64,000 nt of DNA, from contig JACKOY010000015.1 of assembly GCA_024233935.1 (NCBI GenBank), forward strand, positions 33,386 through 97,385, written 5' to 3'. Of the stretch, positions 1-8,367 are shown in pieces (positions within the stretch are counted from its first letter, which is position 1; every line of letters begins with the position of its first letter). Under the pieces are notes generated by a model. It saw nothing but the letters and a program-made list of their open reading frames with translations. It ran no database searches and had not been told where the DNA came from. Position numbers and translations under genes: made by a program. Origin of the DNA: Spirochaetales bacterium (GTDB taxonomy: Bacteria > Spirochaetota > Leptospiria > Leptospirales > Leptonemataceae).

Positions 1-7
1 TTTGTCC

Positions 8-301
8 ATGCTACACCACGTCGTACTCATGCAAACCAGGGCCGGGGCGCAACCGGAAGCGCGCGAACAAATTCTCAAGCAGCTGCGAAGCCTCCCTGCT
101 TTGATTCCCGAGATTGAGGACCTGAGCTGCGGCCTGAACTTTGCGGACCGATCTGGGGGCTTCGATCTGGTGCTTTCCGTGCGACTCGCCGGCAAGAAGG
201 CACTGCAAACCTATCGGGACCATCCGGAACACGTTCGCGTACTCGAGACCTGGATTCGTCCGAACGTCGAACAGGTCGTCGCAGGAGACTACGAATACTG
301 A
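8..301 (+). CDS. Dabb (stress-responsive A/B barrel) domain protein
   Basis: This 97-residue protein starts with the MLHHVVLMQ strand typical of Dabb-family ferredoxin-like dimers and ends with the usual helix and strand (TYRDHPEHV, then VEQVVAGDYEY). Dabb proteins are small cytoplasmic alpha/beta barrels; most have no assigned reaction. The frame is open to the window edge through a TTG at position 2, but the ATG at 8 gives the expected family length, so I use it. The next gene lies 21 bases downstream on the same strand. Family assignment is by motif and size; function is unknown. Confidence 0.75.
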   Translation: MLHHVVLMQTRAGAQPEAREQILKQLRSLPALIPEIEDLSCGLNFADRSGGFDLVLSVRLAGKKALQTYRDHPEHVRVLETWIRPNVEQVVAGDYEY

Positions 302-322
302 TCACGGTCGGAGGCAACGCCT

Positions 323-745
323 ATGTGGGAGTACCTGGTCAAACGAATACGGCCCCGAGGGGTCGAGAAGCCCGAAAACGCCGACGTGCATCGGGCGCAT
401 AATGTAGATCCGGATCACGCCGACCGACCGATTGACCTGCATGAAAATCGCCCGCAGTTCGAAGGACAACCCCCCAAAGGAGAGCCGACCGTACCGGCAC
501 GGCGACCACGCCGCCTCGTATGTCCCGCCTGTCAGAGTCCCATGCAACGCGAGCTGATCGGCAACGTGGAGATCGATCGATGCGAGCAATGCGGCGGCAT
601 CTTTTTGGACCGGGGGGAACTGGAGGCCCTGAGCGGACGTCCCGACCCGTCCAGTTATGTGCAGGAGCCCCGGGGCGAGGACCCGGCCTTGATCTATACG
701 CCCCATGGGCTTACGAGCCACGTGCGGGAAGATTTTAAAGCCTGA
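323..745 (+). CDS. TFIIB-type zinc-ribbon protein
   Basis: The protein has 140 residues. A disordered, Pro/Arg-rich N-terminal half is followed by a zinc ribbon with two Cys pairs: CPACQSPM around residue 68 and DRCEQCGGIFLDRGELE around residue 90. This is the signature of the zf-TFIIB family (PF13453), found in small proteins of unknown role. The CPxC and CxxCGG spacing is intact, so metal binding is expected. A GGAGG at 310-314 supports the ATG at 323. It may be cotranscribed with the preceding Dabb gene. The partner or nucleic-acid target cannot be told from sequence. Confidence 0.75.
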   Translation: MWEYLVKRIRPRGVEKPENADVHRAHNVDPDHADRPIDLHENRPQFEGQPPKGEPTVPARRPRRLVCPACQSPMQRELIGNVEIDRCEQCGGIFLDRGELEALSGRPDPSSYVQEPRGEDPALIYTPHGLTSHVREDFKA

Positions 746-874
746 GCACAACCCGTGAGAAAACCTCGACGAAAACGGGGCCGCTCCAAATCGTGGCAGG
801 CAGTACTATCGGTTTGTTCGCCAACCGGCGCAACCGCGTCCTGAATACTTGCCAGTACCTCTCCGGAGTTTGAT

Positions 875-2494
875 GTGATCACAGTCCAGAATGTTGCCCT
901 GCGCTATGGCCAGCGCGTGCTTTTCGATGAAGTAAACCTGAAGTTTACGCCCGGCAATTGCTACGGCCTCATTGGGGCCAACGGCGCCGGCAAATCCACG
1001 TTCCTCAAGATTCTCTCCGGAGAAAACCAGGACTATACCGGAGAGGTTATCATTCCATCCGACGAACGCATGGCAGTTCTGCGCCAGAATCACTACGAGT
1101 ACGACGAATACCCGGTCCTGGAAACCGTGGTCATGGGCCATCGCAAGCTTTACAAGATTCAGAAAGAACGGGACGCACTATATTCCCAGGCCGAAATGTC
1201 CGACGCGGATGGCATTCGTGCCGCCGAACTTGAAGAAGAATTCGCCGAACTCGGTGGTTATGAGGCGGAAGCCCAGGCCGGCGCGATGCTCGAAGGCCTG
1301 GGAGTGATGGTTGAACTGCACCAGAAGCGCATGCAGGAACTCAACGACAACGAAAAGGTTCGTGTGCTGCTCGCGCAAGCCCTGTTCGGAGATCCGGACA
1401 TTCTGCTTCTGGACGAACCGACCAACCATCTGGACGTAGAATCCGTAATCTGGCTCGAGAACTTTTTGTACGAATTCAAAAACACCGTGATCGTGGTCTC
1501 GCATGATCGCCACTTTCTAAATCAGGTCTGCACCCACATCGTCGACATCGATTTCAGCCGCATGCGACTTTATGTTGGTAACTACGATTTCTGGTATCAA
1601 TCCAGTCAGCTGATCCTGAAGCAGAGAAAAGACGAAAACAAAAAGAAAGAGGACAAGATCAAAGAACTGAAAGAATTCATTCAGCGCTTCAGTTCCAACG
1701 CCTCGAAAGCCCGTCAGGCAACTTCGCGAAAGAAGTTGCTCGACAAGATACAAATTGAAGATCTGCAACCGTCGACCCGTCGCTATCCGTACATCAATTT
1801 CAAGCCGGAACGTGAGGCAGGCAAAGAAGTCCTAACTGTCGAAAACCTGGGCAAACAGGTAGATGGCGAATGGCTTCTCAAAGACATCTCGTTTCGACTC
1901 GACAAAGAGGACAAAGTCGTCCTGGTTGGAGGCACCGGCAATGCGCGCAGCGTGCTTTTTGACGTTCTGATGGGCGTCATTGAGCCGGATGCGGGGGAGC
2001 TCCGCTGGGGCCAGACGATTACACCGGCCTACTTTCCCCGCGAATACGACCACTTCTTTGAAAAGCAGGTGAACCTGATCGACTGGTTGCGCCAGTTCTC
2101 AAAGGACCAGGAAGAAGGCTACATTCGCGGGTTTTTGGGGCGCATGCTTTTTTCGGGAGAGGAGGCCCTGAAGACCTGCGACGTGCTTTCCGGGGGAGAA
2201 AAAGTCCGCTGCATGTTCTCGCGCATGATGCTTCAAAATGCAAACCTGCTTATATTCGATGAACCAACCCATCACCTGGATCTCGAATCGATAACCGCCT
2301 TGAACCAGGCCCTGCAGGAATTTCCCGGCGCGATTCTGTTTACGACCGTGGATCACGAGCTGGCCCAAACGGTCGCCAATCGAGTGTTCGACCTGAGCAA
2401 CGGCAAGTTCGTCGATCGCAAGACCACCTACGATGAGTTCATCGCCGAGAAACGCGCGCATTCAAGCGGCGCCCGGGCGGAAGCCGTACACTGA
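875..2494 (+). CDS. ABC-F family ATPase, YbiT type
   Basis: This is a soluble 539-residue protein with two ATPase domains and no membrane segment, as in ABC-F translation factors that act on the ribosome. The whole layout, including the linker RFSSNASKARQATSR near residue 275, follows E. coli YbiT. Domain 1 has a good Walker A (GANGAGKST, residues 35-43) and Walker B (LLLDEPTNHLD), but its signature region reads LNDNEKVR instead of LSGGE. Domain 2 has LSGGE and FDEPTHHLD, but its Walker A is GGTGNARS (residues 352-359), with Arg for the Lys, and the switch His region reads TTVDHEL. Start is GTG, chosen because of CCGGAG seven bases upstream. The family is certain; activity of site 2 is doubtful. 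Confidence 0.9.
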   Translation: MITVQNVALRYGQRVLFDEVNLKFTPGNCYGLIGANGAGKSTFLKILSGENQDYTGEVIIPSDERMAVLRQNHYEYDEYPVLETVVMGHRKLYKIQKERDALYSQAEMSDADGIRAAELEEEFAELGGYEAEAQAGAMLEGLGVMVELHQKRMQELNDNEKVRVLLAQALFGDPDILLLDEPTNHLDVESVIWLENFLYEFKNTVIVVSHDRHFLNQVCTHIVDIDFSRMRLYVGNYDFWYQSSQLILKQRKDENKKKEDKIKELKEFIQRFSSNASKARQATSRKKLLDKIQIEDLQPSTRRYPYINFKPEREAGKEVLTVENLGKQVDGEWLLKDISFRLDKEDKVVLVGGTGNARSVLFDVLMGVIEPDAGELRWGQTITPAYFPREYDHFFEKQVNLIDWLRQFSKDQEEGYIRGFLGRMLFSGEEALKTCDVLSGGEKVRCMFSRMMLQNANLLIFDEPTHHLDLESITALNQALQEFPGAILFTTVDHELAQTVANRVFDLSNGKFVDRKTTYDEFIAEKRAHSSGARAEAVH

Positions 2495-2514
2495 ATTATA
2501 GTGTAGCGTTTCGC

Positions 2515-3279
2515 TCAAGCAAAGCGTGGGCGTCGTTTTTCGATCAAAGCCTGGAACCCTTCTTTTGCATCGGCGGACTGTAGCAAGGCCAGCGTATCGG
2601 CGCGGTCCTTTGCCAGGATCGTTTCCCGATTTAAGCGGTGGGCGTGCTTCAGGTTAGCTTTGATAGCGCGAATCGCGGTTCGCGAACCAGATCCGATCTT
2701 TTTTGCATGGCTGCGCGCTTTCTCAAGCAGGCTGTCTTCGGGTAGCGCTTCATCGACCAGCCCCATGGATACGGCCTCAGGAGACTTCAGGGCCCGGCCG
2801 GTCAGAAGCAGGTCCCGGGCGTTCGTGATCCCCACAAGTTCCACCAATAGCGAACTCACGAAAACCGGAAGTCCGATGCCGAGATTCACTTCCGGGTACG
2901 AAACGCGAGCGCCCCGTTCCACCATGAACCGATAGTCGCTGACCAGGGCCAGCATGGCGCCGTAACCGATCGCGTGACCGTTGATGGCGCAAACCGTGGG
3001 TGTGGGAAAGTAGAACAGTCTATCCAGAACGTCAAAAAACCGACCGATCAGCGCGCGGACATCTGACTCAGCCCGGCCGTGCACCGCATCCGGAGAGAGT
3101 CCGTTCGAAAAAAAACCGGTGCGACTCGACGTAAGCACCAGGGCTCGTAAGGTCTCGTCCGAGGCGTGCTCTTCCAGGCTCTGGAACAAGGCCTCGAATG
3201 CCTCGGACGTGAAAGCATTGCTTTCGTTGAAGGACAGACGCAACTCCAGGACCCCGTCCTGGTTGGATTTCTCGATCAT
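2515..3279 (-). CDS. enoyl-CoA hydratase/isomerase family protein
   Basis: This is a 254-residue crotonase-fold protein. The oxyanion-hole regions are visible as FFSNGLSPD (about residue 57) and NGHAIGYGAMLAL (about residue 98), and the second catalytic region as YPEVNLGIGLP (about residue 128). The more usual GGG of hydratases reads GYG here, closer to enoyl-CoA isomerases, so the exact reaction on acyl-CoA is open. The frame extends 17 codons upstream, but the ATG at 3279 has GGAG at the right distance and fits the family length. It is convergent with the ABC-F gene. The family is certain, the substrate is not. Confidence 0.85.
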   Translation of the reverse strand: MIEKSNQDGVLELRLSFNESNAFTSEAFEALFQSLEEHASDETLRALVLTSSRTGFFSNGLSPDAVHGRAESDVRALIGRFFDVLDRLFYFPTPTVCAINGHAIGYGAMLALVSDYRFMVERGARVSYPEVNLGIGLPVFVSSLLVELVGITNARDLLLTGRALKSPEAVSMGLVDEALPEDSLLEKARSHAKKIGSGSRTAIRAIKANLKHAHRLNRETILAKDRADTLALLQSADAKEGFQALIEKRRPRFA

Positions 3280-3380
3280 AGGAAACTCCGGCAGTTCTCC
3301 AACGCCAGGGAACCGGTCCGGCAATTGCATGTAAAGAAAAGTGGGATTCGCGCCCCGCTACATTTCGGCCCGAAGCGGGT

Positions 3381-3911
3381 CTAAAGACCGCTCACATCGT
3401 AGTACCAAACGCCATCGACCGATTCCCATTCGCTGAGGCCATCGAAGGTGCGCGGTTGTTCGATGCGCTCAAAGACGAGCGGGCTCCAGGAATGCACCTG
3501 AACATTGCGCACGGTCAGTTCGTAACGCACGGCTGCCCGGGTTCCATTGTCGTAGCGTTCCACGCCGAGCAAACGCACGGTCAGACCCAATCCGCCGGCA
3601 GAACGGAGTGCGCTCCACTCCTCGGGTGTCAGATCGTACTGATCCAGCACCCGGCCCAGCCGGGTTTCCCGATCAGGGCCCGGGCGAACAAAGGGCCGCA
3701 ACAACCCTGCTCGCTGGTTCCGATTGAGAGAGGGCGAACGTACCTGCTCCAGGGCCCGAAACAAAGCAAAGAAACGATCCTCCAGCGGTCCTGCTTTCAG
3801 CCCAGGTGTGGCGAGAGTGAGCGCAAACAAAGCGATCATCAGAACATAAACAAGTGCGCGATATTGCGGCCGACGCACCTGGATTTGGCCCTCTGGCTTA
3901 TTTTGAGTCAT
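3381..3911 (-). CDS. membrane-anchored protein of unknown function
   Basis: I do not recognise a family. The 176-residue product has a short charged N-terminus, one hydrophobic segment (YVLMIALFALTLATPG, about residues 22-37), then a soluble C-terminal part rich in Arg and Tyr. It is probably a signal anchor or secreted protein facing the periplasm. The gene lies 43 bases downstream of the nagZ-like gene on the same strand, so the two probably form an operon linked to the envelope. The ATG at 3911 is preferred over one 33 bases upstream because it places the charged segment directly before the hydrophobic one. Confidence 0.6.
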   Translation of the reverse strand: MTQNKPEGQIQVRRPQYRALVYVLMIALFALTLATPGLKAGPLEDRFFALFRALEQVRSPSLNRNQRAGLLRPFVRPGPDRETRLGRVLDQYDLTPEEWSALRSAGGLGLTVRLLGVERYDNGTRAAVRYELTVRNVQVHSWSPLVFERIEQPRTFDGLSEWESVDGVWYYDVSGL

Positions 3912-3954
3912 GGGCCGTTTTCTTTCCCGCCGCACACCACGCAAGTCAAAGCGC

Positions 3955-5709
3955 TCACTCGGTGTCCCGCGCGCCCGGCGTGAAGCTCAAGATCGGGCGG
4001 TCGCCGAGGGCGCGCCTCCGAAGAGCAAGCAGCGATTCGCGGGTACGCGAAAACGAAAGCAGGATCGCGCCATCCTGCGGAACCTGAAACCCCAGGAAGG
4101 GGTTGCCGGGATACAAAGCGACAATAGGCCCAAAGCTCAAACCCGACTCCTGCTCCTTTGCAGTCTTCCAGGTTTCCAGGGCTTCCAGCTCGCGATTCCA
4201 GATCGGAAGGTCCGCCTCCTCAATCTCCACCAGCCAGAGATGCTCGGGTTCCTGTCGGTACTGCTGAAAGAATTCGCGGAGTTGTCGAAATTGCTGAACC
4301 CGTAACGCTTGCGCCTCGGTTCCATCGGAAATCGAGAGAGAATCGCTTCGATAAAAGAGCACCGCATCGGTTCCGGCCGGCCGGGCACGGGGGTCATAGA
4401 TTTCTCCTAACGAACTGATGCTCTCTTCGGAAACGGCCTCATTCAAACTTGTGCGCTGGCGCGCGTATCGATTGTTGATAATTCGATAGCGCAGGTCGGC
4501 CAGTTCCAATTGCTTCCGAAAATGATCGGCGATCAACGGCGACGAAACCCAGTGCGAACCGACCTCAAAAAAGAGACCCTGAAGAAGTTTGTAGCGGATC
4601 TGCCGCTGGACCGATTCATCCAGATCTTCGAGGGACAGTTGACCCGAAACGAATCCGGCGCGAAGGGCCCGCGTCATTTCCGCAGTCACCCGCGGGTCGT
4701 GCCCGGAAACCAGAAGGATGTCAACGCCCGCCCGGAAGGCCTGCACAGCAATCTGACCCGGGGAGTATCGATCTGCTATAGCCTGCATTTCGATGGCGTC
4801 GGTCATCACGAGACCGTTAAACCCGAGTTGGTCGCGGAGTAATCCGGACACGATGGCAGTGCTGAGCGAGGCCGGATGCTTCGGGTCCAGATCTGGAATC
4901 AAGAGGTGTGCGACCATCACAACCCCCGCCCCCTCAGCGATCGCGGCACGAAAAGGAATAAGCTCAAGCTCTTCGAGTTGTGAACGTGTCTTGTGGATGA
5001 CCGGAAGGTCAAGGTGACTGTCTATGCTTGTATCTCCGTGACCGGGAAAGTGTTTGATCACCGGACCGGTAAGGGCGGCGGCCGCACCGCGATTGTAGGC
5101 AAGGCCCAGACGTGTGACGATCTCCGCCGTTTGTCCGAAAGAACGAACGTTTATGACCGGATTGGCCGCGTTATTGTTGATATCGAGCACGGGCGCGAGG
5201 ACCAGATTGATCCCGAGACGACGCAGTTCGTGTCCGGTAACGAGGCCGATCTCTTCGGCATAGGAACTCGAATCCGTGCGCCCCACCGCCATAAGAGAAG
5301 GAAAGTGCGTCGCCAGTTCGGGCCCCAGTCGTTGCACGCGACCACCTTCTTGATCGACGCTGATCAAAAGAGGCACGCCGGAAGCGCGCATGGAAGCCGA
5401 TTCAAGGCCGCGCGTGAGGTCCAGCAACTGCCCGGGTGTTCCAATGTTCCGGGCAAACAGGATCACACCACCGACATAGGCCTGCCCGATCTGCCTGGCG
5501 ATGGTCGGATCCATGTCAGGGCCGCTCAAGCCCACGTGAAGAAGCTGGCCTATCTTCTGGTCGAGGGTCATGCCCGCCAGGATCCGTGCCGGGATTGCAG
5601 ACAATTGATCCTCGATGCGCCTTTGATGAACGTAATGCATGCCCCGGATTACGCCGCCACCCAGGGCGATAACGCCAAGGATCAGGGCCAGGGTGCGCCA
5701 GCGTTGCAT
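3955..5709 (-). CDS. nagZ: glycoside hydrolase family 3, NagZ-like beta-N-acetylhexosaminidase
   Basis: The 584-residue product starts with an N-terminal membrane segment (about residues 6-22), followed by a GH3 barrel. The NagZ hallmark KHFPGHGDTSIDSH, which supplies the acid/base His of this clade, is present near residue 215, and the nucleophile region reads VMTDAIEMQA near residue 300. NagZ enzymes release N-acetylglucosamine from anhydromuropeptides during peptidoglycan recycling. The membrane segment predicts a periplasmic or inner-membrane location, unlike the cytoplasmic enterobacterial enzyme. About 230 extra residues follow the barrel, possibly a GH3 C-terminal domain. GGAGG ten bases before the ATG at 5709 sets the start. 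It is divergent from the HATPase gene. Confidence 0.85.
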   Translation of the reverse strand: MQRWRTLALILGVIALGGGVIRGMHYVHQRRIEDQLSAIPARILAGMTLDQKIGQLLHVGLSGPDMDPTIARQIGQAYVGGVILFARNIGTPGQLLDLTRGLESASMRASGVPLLISVDQEGGRVQRLGPELATHFPSLMAVGRTDSSSYAEEIGLVTGHELRRLGINLVLAPVLDINNNAANPVINVRSFGQTAEIVTRLGLAYNRGAAAALTGPVIKHFPGHGDTSIDSHLDLPVIHKTRSQLEELELIPFRAAIAEGAGVVMVAHLLIPDLDPKHPASLSTAIVSGLLRDQLGFNGLVMTDAIEMQAIADRYSPGQIAVQAFRAGVDILLVSGHDPRVTAEMTRALRAGFVSGQLSLEDLDESVQRQIRYKLLQGLFFEVGSHWVSSPLIADHFRKQLELADLRYRIINNRYARQRTSLNEAVSEESISSLGEIYDPRARPAGTDAVLFYRSDSLSISDGTEAQALRVQQFRQLREFFQQYRQEPEHLWLVEIEEADLPIWNRELEALETWKTAKEQESGLSFGPIVALYPGNPFLGFQVPQDGAILLSFSRTRESLLALRRRALGDRPILSFTPGARDTE

Positions 5710-5752
5710 ACGGTACTGCCTCCGGAACTGCGGGGCCAGACAACCCTTTTTA

Positions 5753-5781
5753 TTGACATTGCTCTGTCCGGCGGGCATAAG
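5753..5781 (+). promoter_or_regulatory. candidate sigma-70 promoter of the first HATPase gene
   Basis: A perfect TTGACA (5753-5758) is followed after 17 bases by CATAAG (5776-5781), four of six matches to the -10 consensus. It lies in the 89-base divergent gap between nagZ and the HATPase gene and points toward the latter, 18 bases before its ATG. The predicted leader is therefore very short, about 10 bases. Confidence 0.45.
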
Positions 5782-5798
5782 GGTCCGGGTCACGGCAC

Positions 5799-6569
5799 AT
5801 GAGCAGCGAAAACAAAGCAATCGATCTGGACGATGAACGTTACGCAGACATAAAGGACCGGGCCTCAATCCTGGCCGGAATTAACGCCGGACGCAAGGTC
5901 GTCCTGGTGACCTACTCGCTAAGCGAGATCATGGAGCGCCAGCTTGACTTCGTGATCGCCGCTATCTTGAAGTTCTACGAACGGCCGGCGTTACAAAGCA
6001 CGCTCTACACCTGCCTAAAAGAGATTGTTGTAAACGCAACGCGGGCGAACGCCAAGAAGAAGTTCTTTGACTCGCAGAACCTGCGTATTGACGACCCGGA
6101 GGAATACAAGCGGGGCAATGCGCTAATGAAGGAGCAGATGTCGGAGCAGTGGATCGAAAAGTACGGCGGCATGGCCCGGGAAGCGGATCTGCGGGTAACG
6201 ATTGCCATCGAACACGAACCAGCCGGTTTGCGGGCCTGGGTTATTAACGATGCACTGCTGCTTTCGGCGGAGGAAGCCCGGATCCGCGAGCGCTTTGCCG
6301 ACGGAATGAGTTACGAGGACCTGGTGTCCTTCTATATGTCAAACGCTGATCAGACTGAAGGCGCGGGAATGGGCCTCGTAATGAATCTACTCCTGCTCAA
6401 GGGCGAGAACATAAACCCGGCCCTGTTTCGCATTGGCATGGTGGATGGAAAAACGACCGCCCGCATTGAAGTGCCTTTCACCAGCGAGTTCAAGAGCGTG
6501 CGCGGCGACGACCCCGGCGGGTTCAAAGAACGTCCGGATGATATTCGCCTGGACTACCGCCGGGTTTGA
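5799..6569 (+). CDS. stand-alone HATPase-like protein (GHKL fold), paralogue 1
   Basis: The 256-residue soluble protein resembles the ATP-binding part of sensor kinases but has no phospho-acceptor or sensor domain. A divergent N-box reads KEIVVNATRAN (about residues 75-85). A G1-like segment reads VINDALLLS in place of DxGxG. A glycine-rich lid reads TEGAGMGLVMN (about residues 186-196). The C-terminus ends on the strand TARIEVPF. ATP binding is plausible, but kinase activity is not shown. A second copy with the same motifs is at 7386-8051, with a TetR gene between. Nothing here tells whether it acts like an anti-sigma kinase. A good promoter lies just upstream. Confidence 0.65.
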   Translation: MSSENKAIDLDDERYADIKDRASILAGINAGRKVVLVTYSLSEIMERQLDFVIAAILKFYERPALQSTLYTCLKEIVVNATRANAKKKFFDSQNLRIDDPEEYKRGNALMKEQMSEQWIEKYGGMAREADLRVTIAIEHEPAGLRAWVINDALLLSAEEARIRERFADGMSYEDLVSFYMSNADQTEGAGMGLVMNLLLLKGENINPALFRIGMVDGKTTARIEVPFTSEFKSVRGDDPGGFKERPDDIRLDYRRV

Positions 6570-7161
6570 CCGGGGAAAGCAGGCGGGCCCGGGCCATCTC
6601 CATCAACTCGACACACTGGCGCTCGAAGAAAGGCGTGGGTTCCCGGCATAAGGTGCATTGAACGGCCGCCGCCAGCACGGCCGCCACCAGATTGCTGCCG
6701 GCGGCCTCCGGGTCCACGCCGGCTGCGATATCACCCCGCTCGCGGGCTGCCCGGAGTTCCTGCCCCCAGATTTGGGACAAACGCGAGAGTTCTGCGGGCA
6801 AAATGGTATCGCGACCGCCGGCTGGAGTGCTCAGTACTTCCAGGGCGGGCGCGAGGCTCCCCCCCGCCGACCGGACCAGGCGCAGCAGTCGTTCGAGCCG
6901 GGCCAGAAAAGCCGGAACGAAGTTTCCGGTCAATCGCCGGCGACCCATGTGCAACGGAGCCAGCAGCCTGCGGGTGAGGTGCCGGAAAATCTGCTCGCGG
7001 CGCCCCAGATACAGATACACGGTCCCCTTTCCGACTCCGGCCCGACGGGCCACGTCTTCCACACGCAGACCGTCCACGCCACGTTCCTGCACGGCCTGGA
7101 GGGCGGCTTTGAGCAGGGCCCGTCGGCGGCCCGCGGTTCGTGCCCTGGCTACGGCTGGCAT
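6523..7161 (-). CDS. TetR/AcrR family transcriptional regulator
   Basis: The 212-residue protein has a typical TetR N-terminus: RRALLKAALQAVQERGVDGL followed by the helix-turn-helix VEDVARRAGVGKGTVYLYLG (about residues 30-50). The C-terminal ligand domain is Ala/Leu/Arg-rich, and its inducer cannot be read. The frame is open for 49 more codons, but the ATG at 7161 gives the normal family start. Its 3' end overlaps the end of the first HATPase gene by 47 bases, tail to tail. It is divergent from the second HATPase gene, so it probably controls that gene and itself from the 224-base gap. Confidence 0.85.
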   Translation of the reverse strand: MPAVARARTAGRRRALLKAALQAVQERGVDGLRVEDVARRAGVGKGTVYLYLGRREQIFRHLTRRLLAPLHMGRRRLTGNFVPAFLARLERLLRLVRSAGGSLAPALEVLSTPAGGRDTILPAELSRLSQIWGQELRAARERGDIAAGVDPEAAGSNLVAAVLAAAVQCTLCREPTPFFERQCVELMEMARARLLSPVKPGGSPGEYHPDVL

Positions 7162-7209
7162 CCTGGTAAATTGATCGACCGACCGCTTTCTAGCCGGGAG
7201 CCTTTTGTC

Positions 7210-7223
7210 TGGCGGAGCCGCCA
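7210..7223. promoter_or_regulatory. possible operator palindrome in the TetR/HATPase gap
   Basis: TGGCGG-AG-CCGCCA is a perfect 6+6 inverted repeat, 49 bases upstream of the TetR start and 162 bases upstream of the divergent HATPase start. TetR proteins usually bind palindromes in their own divergent promoter region. A 9-base palindrome ACTATTAGT lies about 10 bases further on. Assignment as operator is inference from position and symmetry only. Confidence 0.25.
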
Positions 7224-7385
7224 AACCGATACTATTAGTGCAAAAACCGGAAAATGTTCGCGTTGTACTAGCGTCAAAGTGCTGGACTGCGAACACTGGC
7301 CGCAACAACTGGTAGATCTGATGACAAACAGTGACATAATGTCGAGACCGGCGTATTTCGAGCCCGGCGGGAAGGTCGCCTGATC

Positions 7386-8051
7386 ATGACCAACGCCGGC
7401 CCCCGTTTCGAACACAATCTGCGCCTGGAGATCCGCTCGGTCCTGACCGGGTTACCCCGGGTCCAGCACGCCCTGGAAAACCTGCTCGGACGTTACGAAC
7501 AGCTACGTCTGTACGACTGCCTGCGCACCTGCCTGGTGGAACTGGTCACAAACGCCCTGCGGGCCAATCTGAAGCACGCCTTTCTGACCGAGCGTGGGAT
7601 CACCGACCTTGCGAATGATGTAGAGTACCGGGCCGCGCTTCAGGAATTCAAGGTCGCCTATCGTGATGAAGTCCAGGCGGGGGAATTGCGCCGGCGGGCA
7701 GAAGCCATGGGACTGTATGTGCTCGTTCGATTTGGCTGCTCCCAGGAAGGACTGTGCGTGGAGGTCATCAACAACCTGCCATTGCGACCGCACGAGGAGT
7801 CCCGCATCCGAAGCCGCTTCGCGACAGCGATGGGTTACACGGACCTGGTCGACTATTTTGACGACCACCACGACGACACCGAGGGTTCGGGGCTCGGCTT
7901 TGCTCTGAATTTATTTTTTTTGCGGGCCGAGAACATTGATCCCTCACTGTTTCGGGTCGGCGTTGTCGACGGATGCACGGTGGCCCGCATCGAAGTGCCG
8001 TTTCTGGAAAGCTACAGTAGCCCGCGCCAGCGCTACGCCGAAGCGGTCTAA
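7386..8051 (+). CDS. stand-alone HATPase-like protein (GHKL fold), paralogue 2
   Basis: The 221-residue protein is homologous along its length to the product of 5799-6569. Shared features in order are an N-box-like VELVTNALRAN, a segment VINNLPLRPHEESRIRSRFA matching the copy-1 segment VINDALLLSAEEARIRERFA, a glycine lid TEGSGLGFALN, the phrase AENIDPSLFRVGVVDG, and a final ARIEVPF strand. It lacks a His phospho-acceptor, a receiver domain and membrane segments. The ATG at 7386 begins four bases after a TGA. Being divergent from the TetR gene suggests it is under that regulator. The biochemical role is unknown. Confidence 0.65.
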   Translation: MTNAGPRFEHNLRLEIRSVLTGLPRVQHALENLLGRYEQLRLYDCLRTCLVELVTNALRANLKHAFLTERGITDLANDVEYRAALQEFKVAYRDEVQAGELRRRAEAMGLYVLVRFGCSQEGLCVEVINNLPLRPHEESRIRSRFATAMGYTDLVDYFDDHHDDTEGSGLGFALNLFFLRAENIDPSLFRVGVVDGCTVARIEVPFLESYSSPRQRYAEAV

Positions 8052-8089
8052 CGCCGGCACGGTCGTTCTCCTGTCCGGTCTGCCGATGT

Positions 8090-8266
8090 TCAGACGGCCT
8101 CTCTCTTGAACAGGTTGATCACGCCTCCGGCCAGGACAATCTCCCGCTGGCGCGGACTGAGTGAGGTCCGGGCGCGGTACGATTCATCGCGCTCCTGGTT
8201 TCGAACACTGACCACTTCACCTTCGGAAACGGCGCGGCGCAGACCTTCGATGTGCAATAGGTCTCC
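8090..8266 (-). pseudogene. C-terminal remnant of an aconitase-family gene
   Basis: The last 58 codons of an open frame encode AGDLLHIEGLRRAV, then VVSVRNQERDESYRA and LSPRQREIVLAGGVINLF. This run has the order and motifs of the extreme C-terminus of bacterial aconitate or isopropylmalate-type hydratases (the small-subunit swivel end, usually LSPRQRE-LLAGG). Upstream of about 8266 the similarity stops, and the frame reads Trp/Arg/Ser-rich sequence with no family resemblance. No other aconitase piece lies nearby. I read this as a decayed fragment left by deletion. It could still be translated by chance from within the 161-codon frame that ends here. Confidence 0.55.
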
Positions 8267-8367
8267 AGCCCTTGAAGAACTCCAGCACGGCCTGGCATCA
8301 GGCGCGAGGTCCTGCCGGCCCTGGTAGCTGCGCCATCGTACGGGGTGAGAACACTTTAGATGAGAGC

